From the NCBI RefSeq assembly GCF_963576545.1, contig NC_083648.1, positions 9,969,739 through 10,033,738 of the forward strand: a DNA stretch of 64,000 bases, in the 5' to 3' direction. Below are positions 51,491 to 64,000 of the stretch, one piece after another. How positions within the stretch are numbered: the first letter of the stretch is position 1; each line of letters begins with the position of its first letter. Position numbers and translations under genes: made by a program. Origin of the DNA: Limanda limanda. Lineage: Eukaryota > Chordata > Actinopteri > Pleuronectiformes > Pleuronectidae. Below the pieces are notes generated by a model that saw only the letters and a program-made list of their open reading frames with translations, was not told the DNA's origin and searched no databases.

Positions 51491-54400
51491 TGTCAACATA
51501 AGCTGCTTAAGACCGAACTCTGGATATGTGAGAATACAAATTTCCAAGTCCATTTTCCTGAGTTTATCCTGCCACCCCCCCAAGTGAAAACTCTCATGAG
51601 CCCATGTGAAAATACAGCCGGTGATTATCTGGAGGATTTACATCAAGCGAGTGGTTGCATTGATGATGTTTCCAACATTCCACGGATGCAAAACTGAAAA
51701 TGGAAAGAAAACAAGCTTATCAGGACACAAAGATGTGTCTGTTTTTTTTTGTGATATGTGCTGACTTGGTTGTAAATATGCTAAAAATCATGCAATTCAT
51801 ACATTTTGTCCACGTCCTGCATGCTGCGCCACCCAGATATCGGTGTTGTTGTGAATGTGACTGACTGAAGAATCTTAAAGGCAACCGCTGGAGAATGTGC
51901 AAACACAAACAAAGACCCATACTTGCCCTAGCCCTAATTTAGATCTCTTAAAATTGAAAAAGGCTAATATTGACATCAGAGGGTAGACCTGTGGGTGTTA
52001 ATCTTTTAAAGCCACATACCATAAGGGATGTGAACTGGAGAGCATCGGGAGGTATGGTTGTGGAATTGATTTAAGCCTTTACGGACATTTTGCCAAGCGG
52101 TGCAAAAAGAAATCCTTCCGCTTGTCAAAATCCTTCTCAGTGTAGCATTAGCAAAACCTAATGACTCACCAATGTCCCCCACTGCAGCTTAATTGGAGTC
52201 TGAACGAGTGTAATGCTGTTTTGTGTCTTCTTGTCAGCGAATTGTCACATTCCCACAGAGTTCTCCCACGGAGGAGTAATACCAATCTCATATTTCTATT
52301 TTAAAAAGCCATGAAACCTTTGTGAAACAACCTCTCTCTCAGACACTCATCCTACTCTGTTCAGTGGACCTCCCGTCATGTGCGGCTTCTCCTGCCAAGA
52401 GTCACACGCTTCCCGCTGCCACCACTCGCTTGATGTCTGTCTTTACTGAATCCAAGGAATTTGCTTCGTTTTCCTGCGGGGAATCTACCCACTTGAATCC
52501 TCTGCTCCACTTACACCTGGCAAGAGGTTAGTCAGTCAACAAATTCAGGCCAGCATGTGTAGCCAACATGTCACTAGCCACTGCACACAGACTCTCCCCC
52601 GGGGGGGTCCAATCAGCACCAGCTTCCCCCCGGCGGCACTCACCACTGCCTCAGCATTCATACACACTGCACAACACACATTTTCCTGGGCGCTAGAGCA
52701 ATTTAATTTCTAAATTCCTCGTCTCAGATAGAAAACCTTGACAGTTTCTCTTAGCGATGAATTACCTAACACATAAAAATCAGGTTTACAGCGACGCCCT
52801 GGCGGTGAAAGTGTCTTTCCTTACTTGCTTCCTCACCCTCGTCCCAAGTTGATGTTTTCACACGTGTTTTTTCTTCTCAATTAACTGGTGCAACATCATA
52901 GAAGATGTGGATATACAGTAGATAGACCCCATTTGGAAATAGTTTTACTCCTCATCTCTCACGTTCTTCTCTGGGGCTTGAACACGGCGTTTGGTGTCAG
53001 TCTCTGAGTCTCTCTTCGAATTGGCTGTTCTCTTTTCACACGTAATGGATTTTAGCCGACTGCTACTCCCCACAGGCTTGGGTCAGGTATCCTCACTCTA
53101 TTTTGCTGTTCAGAAATGTCAGACATTCTGGGGGCGTAACTGAGAGTCTTGGGTATATATATTTCTGACATCCCAAAATTCACGAGGTCTTGCTGGCTTG
53201 TTTTAAGGCTGTATGCATCTATCTGTGGATTGAGTACCGATTAACTCTTTAACCTACAGTACAGTTTACAGAAAGCATGGAATCTCACATTCTACAACAG
53301 GGGACCTTCAAAAAGAATGTTTTCATACTCATTTATTTCCTACCCCTCCACAAAGCTACGATATTAAATGAATGGTCGATGATTGATTATAACCTTGGTC
53401 TGTGAGATGCCTGGCTTTTTTTAAGGAATGCATCTTCAAACAATATTTCCTCCAATACAAAGGGAGTAACACCTTTTTTGGAGGTGAAAATGAGATTGGG
53501 TGCTCTGTGTTGTCGTGCAAGGGACGTGCACAACCACATTGGTAAATTCCAATAACAATGGTCCAACTGACAAAAACTTTTTAATGGTCTGCTATAAATT
53601 GCTAGTTTAAAGTGCTCATCACATCTGACGGTATATGCATGCTTCCTAATCGTGTAATTTGGTGTAATATATTCTCATTAAGCAGACACACCATTCTCCA
53701 TGTCGGGCTTCCTCAGGGCTAAAGACTTGTAGCGCATTGCCTCTTGCACATTTTCTCATCAACAGGTTTGACAGCAAACACACTGAACCTATGAATTATA
53801 TTTGTTACCAGTGCAAAGCCTGTTCAAAAGGTGCTCGTTATTTCATCAGTAATTCCATATTGTATGCAGTCATCTATAATTTCTGTAAATTCTAGAATTT
53901 TTCCAATTAGCTACACCTACACTACTGAAGAATAACACAACAGGCCTGCAATACGCATTTCTCTCTATGAATTGAGGTTAAAACTTCACTGCAGGACTGT
54001 TGTAATATACAACAGTTTATATCATTACATTTGATCTAATTCAATGATTGTTATCATTGTGTGTTATAACGACTCTTTTCCCAAAGAACTTGACTCAAAA
54101 CTTTACATGGACATGTTTGCACTTATGTAATTATTGCGGTTAAGAAAATCACATGCAAGGGAAAACATTACAAATGATTTAGACAGTCTAAGACTTTAGG
54201 TCAGTGATTTTCGCTCACAGCCAAAAATACACAGCAGCTGAATAACAGCATTAGATGATGGATGATGTAATGTTGAATTGCAGCAGATCACACATTTACT
54301 CCTCTGCCTGTTAATAGTCCTAATACATCATGCTCGGTGGGAGATAAAACATAAACAAAGAAGTTTTTCCTTGCTCCATTTTTAACAAAGCGCCCCAGGA

Positions 54401-57400
54401 TGCTTTCGCCTCAAGTTATCGCGCATACGAAGCCGTTGGAGGCTGCTGGTGTGATAAGCTGTTTCCAAAGCCGATCGGACGAGTGGCTGACGAGGAAATC
54501 GAAGGACAGACAGACAGACGGCGTTTCTCCATCTATTAGTGGGATTCCTTATAGACAAACAGGAGAGGAGACACAGCTGCGAGTGGAAGATTATACGGCA
54601 ACTCCTCCTCCGGCTCTGTTGGTGTATCTGCATCGGTGGTCATCGCTCAAGGCACAAAGCTTTTTAAGAGGTTTGTTGTGATCTGCAAAACAAGAGAAGG
54701 CAAAAACACATGCACATTGCAATTCATGGTGCAATGCTTCTAAAACATACTGTAGGCAGTAAAGCTACTAAAAGTCTTTGATCATCCATCTAGCTCATAT
54801 TTACAAATAAAAAAAAACATAACACTAAACAAGTCACTTTTAAAACAGAAAATCTCAAAACTCTTAGGTTCCAGCTTCTGAAATGTCAATATTTATAAAT
54901 ATTTAATATATATGTTTGCGGCTGTTTATTTTTAGCACTTAAAAAAACACTTTAAAATTGATAATATGCAGAAGGGGGGTCTACTGAGGGGTCTAGATCC
55001 TGAACTCTAAGCTACCGGCGGTGAGCTTAAAACAAAAATAAGATCACAAAAACATGTTTATATTTGGATAATACGAAAAGAAGCTAAAATACATCTAAAG
55101 TAGTGAGAAAAAAACATGTGCAAACATAACTGATAAAGGTTCTCACTTAGCAATCTTATGGTTGTTTTTTTACAAAATGTGAAAAACATATTAACCTATA
55201 ACTACATAATAACTCTTCACCACAACCTTCAGAAGCTACAATAAAACAGAGAAGATTATTTGCAGGAGTCACACAGGTTTCCAAGGAGACTCTGAGACCC
55301 CCAGCGAGATGTGGGATTGATGGTCCAAACCAAACAATTAGCCGCTCAAGAAAATGATTATTACATCAAATATGCTTATACAATTTGCTGGGCTCCTGTT
55401 GAGCATTACCCCATTTGGTGGTATTACAAAGCTATAACAATCATGGTTTAAAATATGAATGCAAAAATTGATCATATGCTGTGAAATAAACATGTATATT
55501 ATAGCGTTAATGCTGTGACATCCACATCCCTCTAAAACTGCACTCAACAAAGACAACCCTTATCTATAAAAACACTCGCAGTATGTGCAGTCTGTACGTG
55601 CAGTAGCTGAGCGACTGCAATCCAGACAAAACCTGCTTCCTCCCTCGAGTTCATCTGAGAAACCCCGCTTTCTTTTCACTTACAATTTCTCTTCTTATTG
55701 AAAAAATAATCACCCAATTAGATATGTTGCTCTAATGAGCGCATGAATAAAAGAACAGATAAATACCAGGTTCATTAATGAATTACCAGAGCAGATATTT
55801 GACTCGTTAACATCTCTGAAGCCTAAACAACCTCGCCATGGGGCATAAGCTAGTAAAGCATTGAAACATATGTCACGTACATACATTTAGCTCTGAAACA
55901 TTAGTTCATTTATTCAATTCAATGAACCACCAAGAGTGTAATGAGGCTGCCAATCATAGTTTCTCCCTCCCTCCCTGCTCTGGGGAAATAATCCTTCACC
56001 CTCATATGAAAGACTGTTTAATGGATATAAAATACATTTTCAGCAGAGAGGTCACAGACATCTCACAGAGCGGTTCAGCCTGAGGCTCCTCCAAGGTGTC
56101 TTCCATTGTGGCTATTTTTTGTGAAGTGGGATCTTTTCCAGAAGGTTGTTCCGTCTCGGTTCAGCCTCTGGAAATAGCTTCTGCAGCCCAGTGGAGCGGC
56201 GGCGCTCCCTGATCAGGTCAGCGGCACCGACAGGTGGTTTATTCTGAGTCCTTCAGAAAATATAAAGCCTCACTACCTTCAGTGTGTGAATCCACAGGGG
56301 CAACAAAGCCTTTTTATATTACTTTTATTGATCTTTTACTCAAGATACAGATATAGCCACATGTAATAAAAGACAAACAGACACATGAGTGTAATCGTTC
56401 ACTTACTTGTTGTGAACTACGCGTGTACCAAGTGTGATACTGAAGAATTCCACTAGAGGGTGCACCACAGGACTGTTTAGATCGTCCAGATTCGCAATCT
56501 GTAAATACTTCCCCTACAGTTCATATGTATATTGCAAACACGTGGCGTTCATTTCTGAGGAAGAGCAGGATGCGACCACTTAGTTAGAAGCAAGTTCATC
56601 TCCGGCCTTGTGGTAAACATTTGTGGAATATGTTTTAACCCATTGACAAGAAGTAAAAGTGTCAATACTCAAACATCCTCAGGGAAGAAATAAGATAAAA
56701 TATACATTTATGTTTTCTGAGAGATCGCAATTTGGTCAGAAGTTCACTGAATCCTGGCATTCTGGAAAAAGGACGAAAAAGTCAAAAGAGGTTAAAAGAC
56801 TTAGAGCCGACAGACAGTGAGGCTGCATTTCTACACAAAACAAAACGGAAGAAATCACAAATCTCATGTGATTATTTCTTCAGAACCGCAATTGAAATGC
56901 TACAGATACAGCCGTTATTAGAGTCATTACATGTCATCTCTGACCCTGTAACTAAGTCGTCAGTCTTTACCTTTTTGACTCTGTTTGCAAAGATTGTGGA
57001 GCGACCCAGTAATCTTGAATGATAGGAAAGGGAATTTCAGAGCTCCATTGAATCGCTGTTTCATAAGGTATTTAGGTTATTGTGATTGATCTCACAGTTC
57101 ACTCTCGCTCAATACACAGAGATTAATGACTTGCTGGTCGGACTTGTGGTCTTCTTGTGGTCATAAGTCTTTTCAAACACCTGAAACAGTCAGAGAATGA
57201 CGTGTGTTTGATTGAGCTTTTAGCTGCCCCCTCCCTCTAGCAGCTTTTCTTCTTCTGCCTGCTTAGTTTATTAATGACTGGACAGACAGAGCCTGATGTT
57301 TGAATTGAAAGTAGAGCATTTATATATTGTTGTAACCTTATAACCCAAAAGCAGCAAAACATTTTACAACTTTTCTTGCTTAAATGGTTGTGTAGTTGCT

Positions 57401-57463
57401 CTTCCTCAGGAGAAACTATATGATTATAGTTGTATTTTTCTAGTTGCAATAAATAACATGGTG
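51491..57463. other. Intronic DNA, 6 kb
   Basis: No exon, repeat signature or RNA gene recognised. The 96-codon frame at 56732-57022 is Lys-rich at its start but shows no domain. Confidence 0.5.
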
Positions 57464-57482
57464 CACTGGTTCCCAACCTTTT
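57464..57482. mobile_element. Lone hAT-like terminal sequence
   Basis: CACTGGTTCCCAACCTTTT is one base from a widely shared hAT terminal repeat (CAGTGGTTCCCAACC). No partner inverted copy was found nearby, so at most this is a truncated relic. Confidence 0.35.
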
Positions 57483-60400
57483 CTGTTTGTGATATTTAAA
57501 TCAATACAAAATATATTTGAGAATATTCCAGAGAAGTTGTTGAAATCCCTTTTTAAAATGAGACAGGTCAGGTTAGTAGATAATGTTTCACATATTCAAA
57601 GGAATAAAGTGCTTGTTATTGATCAGGTACTGAAGCCAGGAGTCAAATTCACAATGTGTCTGAAAATGTGACATCTGCAGGTTTTAGAGAAGGTACTTAA
57701 CTACTGAGATGAGTTCAAACACTTTGTGATGCCTTCGTGAATTGGGATCTGGGTTTTAAGTGCCTCCTCAGAATAAACCTCCCAGAGAGGTATTTCAGGT
57801 GATCCAGTCGTTTTTGGGAATGTGCACTGATAATACCCAGAAAGCCGGGGACTTTGTTTTGCTTTGAAAAGGATCAGCACCTCTGACAAAATGTAAAACT
57901 GAGTGAATGTGACAAGGACAGTGCAGTTTTTATAAAGTGGTTTAGCTGCCATGTTGTGTTTGATCACACTTGGGTCAATCAAGGCCTTAGAAACGGCGAG
58001 TTAGTGTTGACTGGTTAGATCCACTGGAGGCTAACATTTTATGACATAAATATATCATATTTGGAAACGGGAGACCGTGTTTTAGCTTCTCTTCAGATAA
58101 AGACCAGTTTGAGTTCCTCCCTCCTGCTTTCATGTGTGATATAATTCTGCATAAATCTGTCACAAGTGTGTGGTGCCTTGTTTTTTTTCACATATCTCTA
58201 AGGGTATTCTCTTTAACAGGCAAAGAATAAATTGAGGAAACATGTGAGGAACTAAGGGAAAAATAAGTTTTGCCCTTTTGAAAAGGACACTTTTGCATCT
58301 AAGACCAAAAGGGCAGGGGCGGTCGATGACGCACAAAAAAGCAAAAAGCAACATCTAGGGGATGAGAAGCCAGCTTGACAAATTATATGAACCATCATGA
58401 CAATTGAAAAAAAACAAACATAACCCCTAAAAAGTTCCAGACAAACGTCAAAGTTTTAGTGGCAAAATCACAGCTTGCACAGTGGTGGAGAAGAGCATAG
58501 GGGAATTTGAATCGTCTGTAGTCTCCTCTATCTGGTAGAAACATCTTTCCACTTTTTACTGTGCAGTAATGAAGGTGAGACTTAATTAGATTGGGGCTCA
58601 GAGAGTCTTTATCTGGATCTGCTCCAAAATTGAATGGGTTCTTCCTTGTTTGACGCAGTGGAAACTCTGAAAAGGCTACGTGAAGTTTTCTTCCTGTTTT
58701 GGACAGCCCCTCAGGTTCTGTGCTTTGTGCTGCATCGGATGCTCTTATCAAGATAATGCTGTGTGCCAACCTCCCGCTCAGAAAAAGCGTTATTCTTCAA
58801 CATAATGTAATTTAAACCTCGGGTCAAGACGAGATGCCACGTTCCAGGAGGTCATCTGATGTCATAGTGCCTGAACTCTGCACTGAGGCACTTCTCTGTA
58901 GTGTCTGTTTAAATCAATGTCCTTAATCAATATATTACTTTTCAGAAACTGCAACACAACACACTTCATCCTACCAGGTTCCTTACATTCCTTTGGTCAT
59001 TCAATATTCCTGAAATCAGTCAAATTAATGCTAAATCAAATGTTATCTCGATCAGATGTTCGTATCACTATTTTATTAGCATTTCTTCATAGAGACTCAG
59101 GCGATTTGACATCACCCGTCTGAGGCTGGATGAAGCCGGTGCCTGAAGCATGACAGGCGAGTCTCTGAGTTTCAGGGCCTTCGACATGATGCCTGTTGTC
59201 ATGAAGACCATTTGTGGCCTAGTGCTTCCTTCAGGACAACATACTCCCCCCAGTGGGATCTTCAGGAGAATCATGCATTTGAAGCACTACTCAGTTTCAG
59301 TCATCAGTTAAATCGATTTTGAGACTCAGCTTCAGTTCTGATACACATCTAGACCATAGGTTCTTTGTAGTTACCAAAGAATCCTTTCTATTCTCTATTG
59401 ACATTTCATCAAATCTTTGTAAAAATAAATTTAAGCCTGATGAATTCTGACCAAACAAAAACCTGATTCATGGCAAAAAAGTAATTTGAAAACAGACGCA
59501 TACATAAAATGTACATTTCACTACATTACATACGTAACCTTTTTAACGAGTTCCATCTTGCCTCTTCTTAAATTTAACCTTGTTGTTAAACTGTTCCAAT
59601 ATATCGTAGTTTTGTATGTTTGTACTGATTGTTTTATATATCGTACAGTACAGTCACCTGGTGTAGTATCGCTGAACGGTCCGATCGGAGCTGATTGTTG
59701 ACGACATGATTTTCACGGTTGTGGTGAATATTGCCAGTGTCAAAATCCAGCTTCACCAATCAGAGATGTTGCTACTGCACCTTAGGATTGTGGGTAGTGT
59801 AGTATATTGGCTTCTATAGGTGCAAATAGCATTGGTTCACTGTCTCATATAGATTGTGGTGAAGTCTACATTAGTAGGTTACAATGCAATGGCTGATAAT
59901 CAAAATCTGTGAAGTGAGGACACGAAAGCTCGTGTACTCAACCACGTCTTCATGATTAACTGCTAATTGCTCCAGTTCCCGTCACCTAAATGAAATGTCA
60001 AACTGAAATGATTAGAGATTCCCATGCTGTTATGGAGTGGCCTACTTTCCTCTGTCAGATGCTCAAATTAAACTCCATGTGGCTTGAAGGAAACGCTGCT
60101 CAAACGGGCTCAGGTGTTCAACTCGCATGAGCTGTTTCGATGTTATTGTCTCTCAACTCATCCAAACAGAAGGCCCCAGATTGAGTGTCTGTTTCACAAC
60201 AACTGGAACATCTGACTAATTTGGGGAGGGCGACCGTGAGCGGCAGCACTTGTGTCACATCCTTATTCGGAGTTCAGTCAATCAGAAAAACCAATCTCCT
60301 GTCAGACAAAAGCAACACAGGACTAAAGAGACAGATGCCCGGCTGAAGCACAGGGCGATCAAACACCAGAGCAAGGCAGGCAGGCTTACATGAGCTTTAA

Positions 60401-61818
60401 GTGAAAAATGCTGTACTGTAATATTCCTGTGGCATTGTTGCAGAGGCCACGGTTCGGCGCACAGCAACCATCGGCTCAAAGAAACAGGTCAAGCTCGGCG
60501 GCATAGGCGTCACATACTGTTTGGTTTAGTCTTTCAGAATAATTAGGAATGTGAATTTCTAATTCCTTTCACAATTAATAATTGAATTTGTGTTTTTTCT
60601 ACGCCCCCTGATTGAAGCAGACCACACACACCCAGGTTACATAACTTTTCAGCAACCCTTTTTCCTCATTTACATCAACAAACATGCTTCCAGTCTTCTG
60701 ATCCTCGAACAATCCTTTGGTGTTTGCTTGCAATCACCCAAGAAAAGCAGAGAATCTGGCAGGGGGGCCGGTGGAGGAGTTGGGCACTGCAGCTGCGGAG
60801 TGAGCCAGTTGGAAATCACATAGTTTCTTCCCTCCGCTTTCACACCAGCCGAGTGTCGTCAGTGTCGGGTTGCTCACAGCGTTATTAACACCTTCTCCCG
60901 TTCCCAAACTCGACAGATTCATTAAGTGATTTTTATTTTAACAGAATGACTTTAATGCACCATAAGGGAGAGAAAAAAGTTAAGAAAATCGCTTTATCAT
61001 GCGTAATGCACAGATGGTTAGAGGGAAATATGCTCTTCCTGCACCAGTGCCTTGAATTAGTCCTGCCTCAGTGGAATCGCTTACAGGGACAAAGCTCACA
61101 ACCTGCTCCCCTTCCTCTATTTCTGCACCATCACCGCTTGGTTCACAAACCCAGCGTGATATTTGCCTGGAGGGCGAGAATTTTATCAGGAAAACATCCT
61201 TGTGCTGCTGCTGTGATATTATCTCATTATCTCATTTTATCATAGTTGTCATGGTTTTCTTTGCAAATATAGCAGTGTTGCAAATTAGTGGGTTGCTTGA
61301 AGCCTTGAGCCTCAGACTGGCAGAGAACACTGGGTTCCTGAATCGCTGGGTTGAGAGATGTTGCAAATGAACCTGACTGGAGGAATTTCAGTTGCTGTTG
61401 ATTTTAACTGGCACCGATATCCTCTAGATGCTGTCGTGTTGATTCCCCAAAACAGTTTGCATGATATAAAATGACACATTATTATGTTTATCTGCACAGA
61501 TTTATTCATAATACTCGCTTTGAGATGAGGAAGAAATAACTATACTTTTGTCACAGCTCTGAATTGGGAGGATTCAATTGCACAATTAAGAGATAAACAG
61601 TCCACCTTCATCAGTCTCAGCAGACAAAAGCACACAAGGATAATCAGAGAGGCAGGAGGCAATCCACGATAATTTGGAGTTTCCGGTGTAAACTGCAGAT
61701 ATACAGGCTCAGTCTGCATCTTCCATTCGCCATGCAATGTTCACATTCCTAGTCCGCACGAGTCAAATGTTTCCCCACACAAAATACAAACGGCAAAACT
61801 TTTTGTACATTGTTTTGG
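57483..61818. other. Intronic DNA, 4.3 kb
   Basis: Apart from the short repeat at 58600-58655, nothing recognised. Confidence 0.5.
58600..58655 (-). repeat. Short inverted copy of the same repeat family
   Basis: TTTATCTGGATCTGCTCC, AAAATTGAATGGGTTCTTCC and TTGTTTGACGC match the block seen at 39820-39870. Flanking sequence is too diverged to extend the call. Confidence 0.5.
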
Positions 61819-61826
61819 GTCTAGAC
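61819..61826. repeat. Left target-site duplication of the hAT-type element
   Basis: GTCTAGAC, identical to 62730-62737. The site itself is palindromic. Confidence 0.92.
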
Positions 61827-62046
61827 CAGGGGTGTCCAAACTTTTTGTCCCGAGGGCCACATACAGAAAAAAATACCAAGGACTGGGCCAATCGCGCCGC
61901 CACGCCCCCCTGCCCTGGAGTGGACTGTTGACAGTCGCGTCGCTCAGGGCGGGGGGGGCGTGGCGTTCTGAGGGACAGCTAGCAAGTCAGCAAAGCAATT
62001 CACCGCCAGACCACTAGGTGGAGTAACGTTTTTTGTCGAAGACAAC

Positions 62047-62259
62047 CTAAGAGACACCTTCTTTGTGTGTGGCAGTCTTTGTCGATCTGATCTTTCTACA
62101 CAGCTTTGTACACTCGTCGACCTGCAAACCGACGTTAGCCGAGATCTCCTTCCAGGAATTGCAAGTCATCTGCGTGTCCTTGTATTTAGTCAGTGACGGG
62201 TTATACAAGTGGTCATACTTTCAGATCTCTTCTGCCAAGTGCTCTTCTATTTGGTCCAT
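62047..62259 (-). pseudogene. MADF-domain (Myb/SANT-like) coding remnant inside the hAT-type element
   Basis: Reading the minus strand from an ATG at 62259, the frame encodes an acidic start (MDQIEEHLAEEI), then a TGA stop at codon 13. It continues with Tyr-Asp-His-Leu-Tyr, then NPSLTKYKD, a Trp in SWKEIS, GLQVDECTKL and CRKIRS, to a TAG at 62047. Aromatic Tyr/Leu-Tyr, the SWKEI tryptophan and the C-KL-RKIR helix are hallmarks of the N-terminal half of MADF DNA-binding domains. The second half of the domain is missing. The in-frame stop and the short length make it a relic. MADF-type proteins accompany several transposon groups, so this is best read as a captured or deleted accessory gene. 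Confidence 0.65.
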
Positions 62260-62431
62260 AACCGTTCTTCTAAATCTTCCTTGGTTTCTGCCGGTATTAT
62301 GGGGCATGAAACCGGAAATATGACTCTGGAAAGGATGTAGTTAGTGGACCAATCACAGCCTTGCGGGCTGCATTAGGCTTGCGTAGCTTTGTCGTATAGT
62401 TACAAAAATTGGTGAATGCAGGCAAGCACAA

Positions 62432-62485
62432 AAGAAGGGGCACGTAAGCACGCAAGGGCTCTTGCGTGCTTGCGTGCCCCTTCTT
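62432..62485. repeat. Hairpin inside the hAT-type element
   Basis: 25-bp arms 62432-62456 and 62461-62485 match at 24 of 25 positions around a 4-nt loop. The arms are built from repeated GCACGCAAG units, with another unit just beyond (62482-62490). Such clustered subterminal words may be transposase-binding sites, but that is inference. Confidence 0.88.
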
Positions 62486-62729
62486 GCGTGTCTCTGAAAA
62501 CACAGAAGCATGCACCGGCCTCTCCCCTGTCGAAGAAGCCTGGCCCCATAAAGCAAAACAAAGTGCTTTAAGTAAGTGCTATTTGAGCGCTACTAAATTT
62601 TGAGTTTCATAAAAAAAATTAAAAATTTTTTTTTTTTATATAAATTATATTTTTAGACATTGATGCGGGCCAATTAAAAATGGATGGCGGGCCGCAGTTG
62701 GCCCGCGGGCCGTAGTTTGGACACCCCTG

Positions 62730-62737
62730 GTCTAGAC
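62730..62737. repeat. Right target-site duplication of the hAT-type element
   Basis: GTCTAGAC, identical to the left copy. Perfect identity indicates a fairly recent insertion, or chance preservation of a short site. Confidence 0.92.
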
Positions 62738-64000
62738 GTAATCTCCATTTAAGCGCACATTAATTTAAAAGTTGCATTTCAGGATGCTGTGGCTGGCTCA
62801 ATCGTGATTGGTCAAACAAGAGAGAGAAAACTGGAAGGCTTCCATCTGCATTGGCTGGCGGAGGCATAGAAACATAGGGAGGTAATTCAAGTTCCCATTT
62901 TCTTATAAGGATAATTTAAACCAGGTTGGTAAAAAAATCTATTTAGCCTGATATTTACCCTCTGTTTTTTGTAATAGCACATTAACAACTGTTGACGTTA
63001 AGTCTTTCTGTAAACCATCAAGCTTGCATATACGAATGTTAATACATAATTCATAAAGCCAGAAGTTCAGAGGTCAAAAGGTCAAATTGCAGGGTTTTCC
63101 TGAAGAGCCACGTCAATGCAACACTTGATATTGAATCCAGCCTTTATCCAAAACCTGGCAACCCAAGAGGCTCCGAATATCAATAACTTTTAACATCATC
63201 ATAGTGTGGATGGAGTACAACAAGAACACATGACTCCCTTTCAGCCCATTATTGTGTGAAAGACCACTTGAATCCATGGTAGTGTGTGTTGTATTGTACT
63301 GGACTTGTTTCAAATATAGATCCAGTATTGTGTGAGGAGCTCGATACAACAGCAGAAAGAGCTTTGAAAAGTCATTACTACTTTTTCAATACAACCTCTA
63401 GTTTCTTTATCTGAGTTAATGTTCACACCAATCAGTCCCATCGCTGAACAACAACAGTCAAACTCCGAGTGCTGTGTATTTTCAGATCGTATTGCACCTG
63501 ACTTTTTACTGCATCTCGTGGGGAAACCACTCATTCAAGAGCTGGAGTGGTTTGACTCACTTTGATTTACCACTGTGTTCTGGGCTACTTAGCTCTAAAT
63601 CAAATGGCAGAGAACTGGGTTTTTCCCTCTTTAACACATCACAAATCGTTACCAAATAAATGCCTGAAGTCAAATGAAAAGGCTAAAGTGAGCTCGCTGG
63701 TAAAGGTTCTGTTTGTTTTGCTACTTCTTCTTCTAGCTGCCACACATTCTTTTAACACGAATGTCACATTGTGTGACACTAATTCAAATGCAAAGGATGC
63801 TGTGGCCTTTAGTTTACTGTTTCTGAGGTGGTTTCCTCTCTGTGGTTTACAAGAATCTTTACATCAGGACGGGGGAATATGAAGATGACGCTCCATGTGA
63901 GATTTGTCTAAATCCACAATGGGACAACATCAGTATTAATGTGTTTTCCTTTTCGACACATCTTGTGAGCTACCTCTGCCTTGGAGGACATGTTTTCTCC
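62738..64000. other. Intronic DNA to the window end
   Basis: No crhr2 exon and no repeat recognised. Confidence 0.5.

Larger units (their letters stand above)
61827..62729. mobile_element. Complete 903-bp hAT-type DNA transposon with 8-bp target duplications
   Basis: Begins CAGGGGTGTCCAAACT and ends with the inverse AGTTTGGACACCCCTG. These terminal inverted repeats continue imperfectly inward as GGGCC / GGCCCGCGGGCC blocks. Identical flanking GTCTAGAC copies at 61819-61826 and 62730-62737 are a textbook 8-bp hAT target duplication. The element is far too short to encode a hAT transposase (usually over 500 residues) and is presumably mobilised in trans. It contains a MADF remnant on the minus strand (62047-62259) and a 25-bp-arm hairpin (62432-62485). 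Confidence 0.93.
44452..64000 (+). other. crhr2: Presumed crhr2 intron 2 (continues past the window)
   Basis: The donor is GTAAGA at 44452. The next exon should encode a phase-1 start followed by an N-x-YRECL-NGTW-like segment with the fifth and sixth domain cysteines. Reading for that signature on the + strand down to 64000 found nothing. The sequence therefore looks like one long intron filled with repeats. A missed, diverged exon cannot be excluded without a profile search. Confidence 0.55.

Noticed and set aside
56732..57022. Lys-rich 96-codon frame considered as a possible BESS/MADF-associated segment
   Set aside because: The resemblance is limited to a few hydrophobic residues; no motif is convincing.

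Overview
The window is vertebrate nuclear DNA, almost certainly from a teleost fish. It is AT-rich and intron-like, with long CA/GT, GA, CCT and TATC microsatellites, and it holds several dispersed repeats that I recognise from teleost genomes in general. There is no bacterial-style gene organisation. Nearly all open reading frames are short chance frames or translated simple repeats.

One protein-coding gene can be supported. At 44098-44218 and 44332-44451 (+ strand) lie the first two coding exons of a class B (secretin-family) GPCR. They read as the start of the corticotropin-releasing hormone receptor 2 extracellular domain (crhr2). Both exons have consensus splice sites and matching phase-1 junctions. 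A 113-bp intron 1 separates them. I could not find exon 3, so intron 2 appears to run to the end of the window (more than 19.5 kb). The upstream region (about 43.9-44.1 kb) is locally GC-rich, has an inverted CCAAT box, and carries a TTA/TAT triplet array just before the start codon.

Layout: 1-43.8 kb is non-coding DNA in which I recognise no exon. It holds microsatellites (a 430-bp TATC/CT/TATC array at 3.8-4.2 kb; CA/GT at 11.8, 14.7 and 30.1 kb; GA at 20.0 kb; CCT at 20.9 kb), several degenerate dispersed repeats, and an unusual two-part perfect hairpin at 25.82-25.94 kb. From 43.8 to 44.45 kb lie the crhr2 promoter region and exons. From 44.45 to 64 kb is presumed crhr2 intron 2, with a TIR-bearing MITE at 44.65-45.05 kb, a CA array at 46.0 kb, a second MITE-like element at 47.8-48.2 kb, and a complete 903-bp hAT-type element at 61.83-62.73 kb. 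The hAT-type element is flanked by perfect 8-bp target-site duplications and carries a broken MADF-domain coding remnant.

No operon, CRISPR, rRNA, tRNA or viral gene was seen. The most unusual items are the compound palindrome near 25.9 kb and the MADF-carrying hAT-type element near 62 kb. Family identifications of dispersed repeats rest on recognition of signature words, not on a database search.
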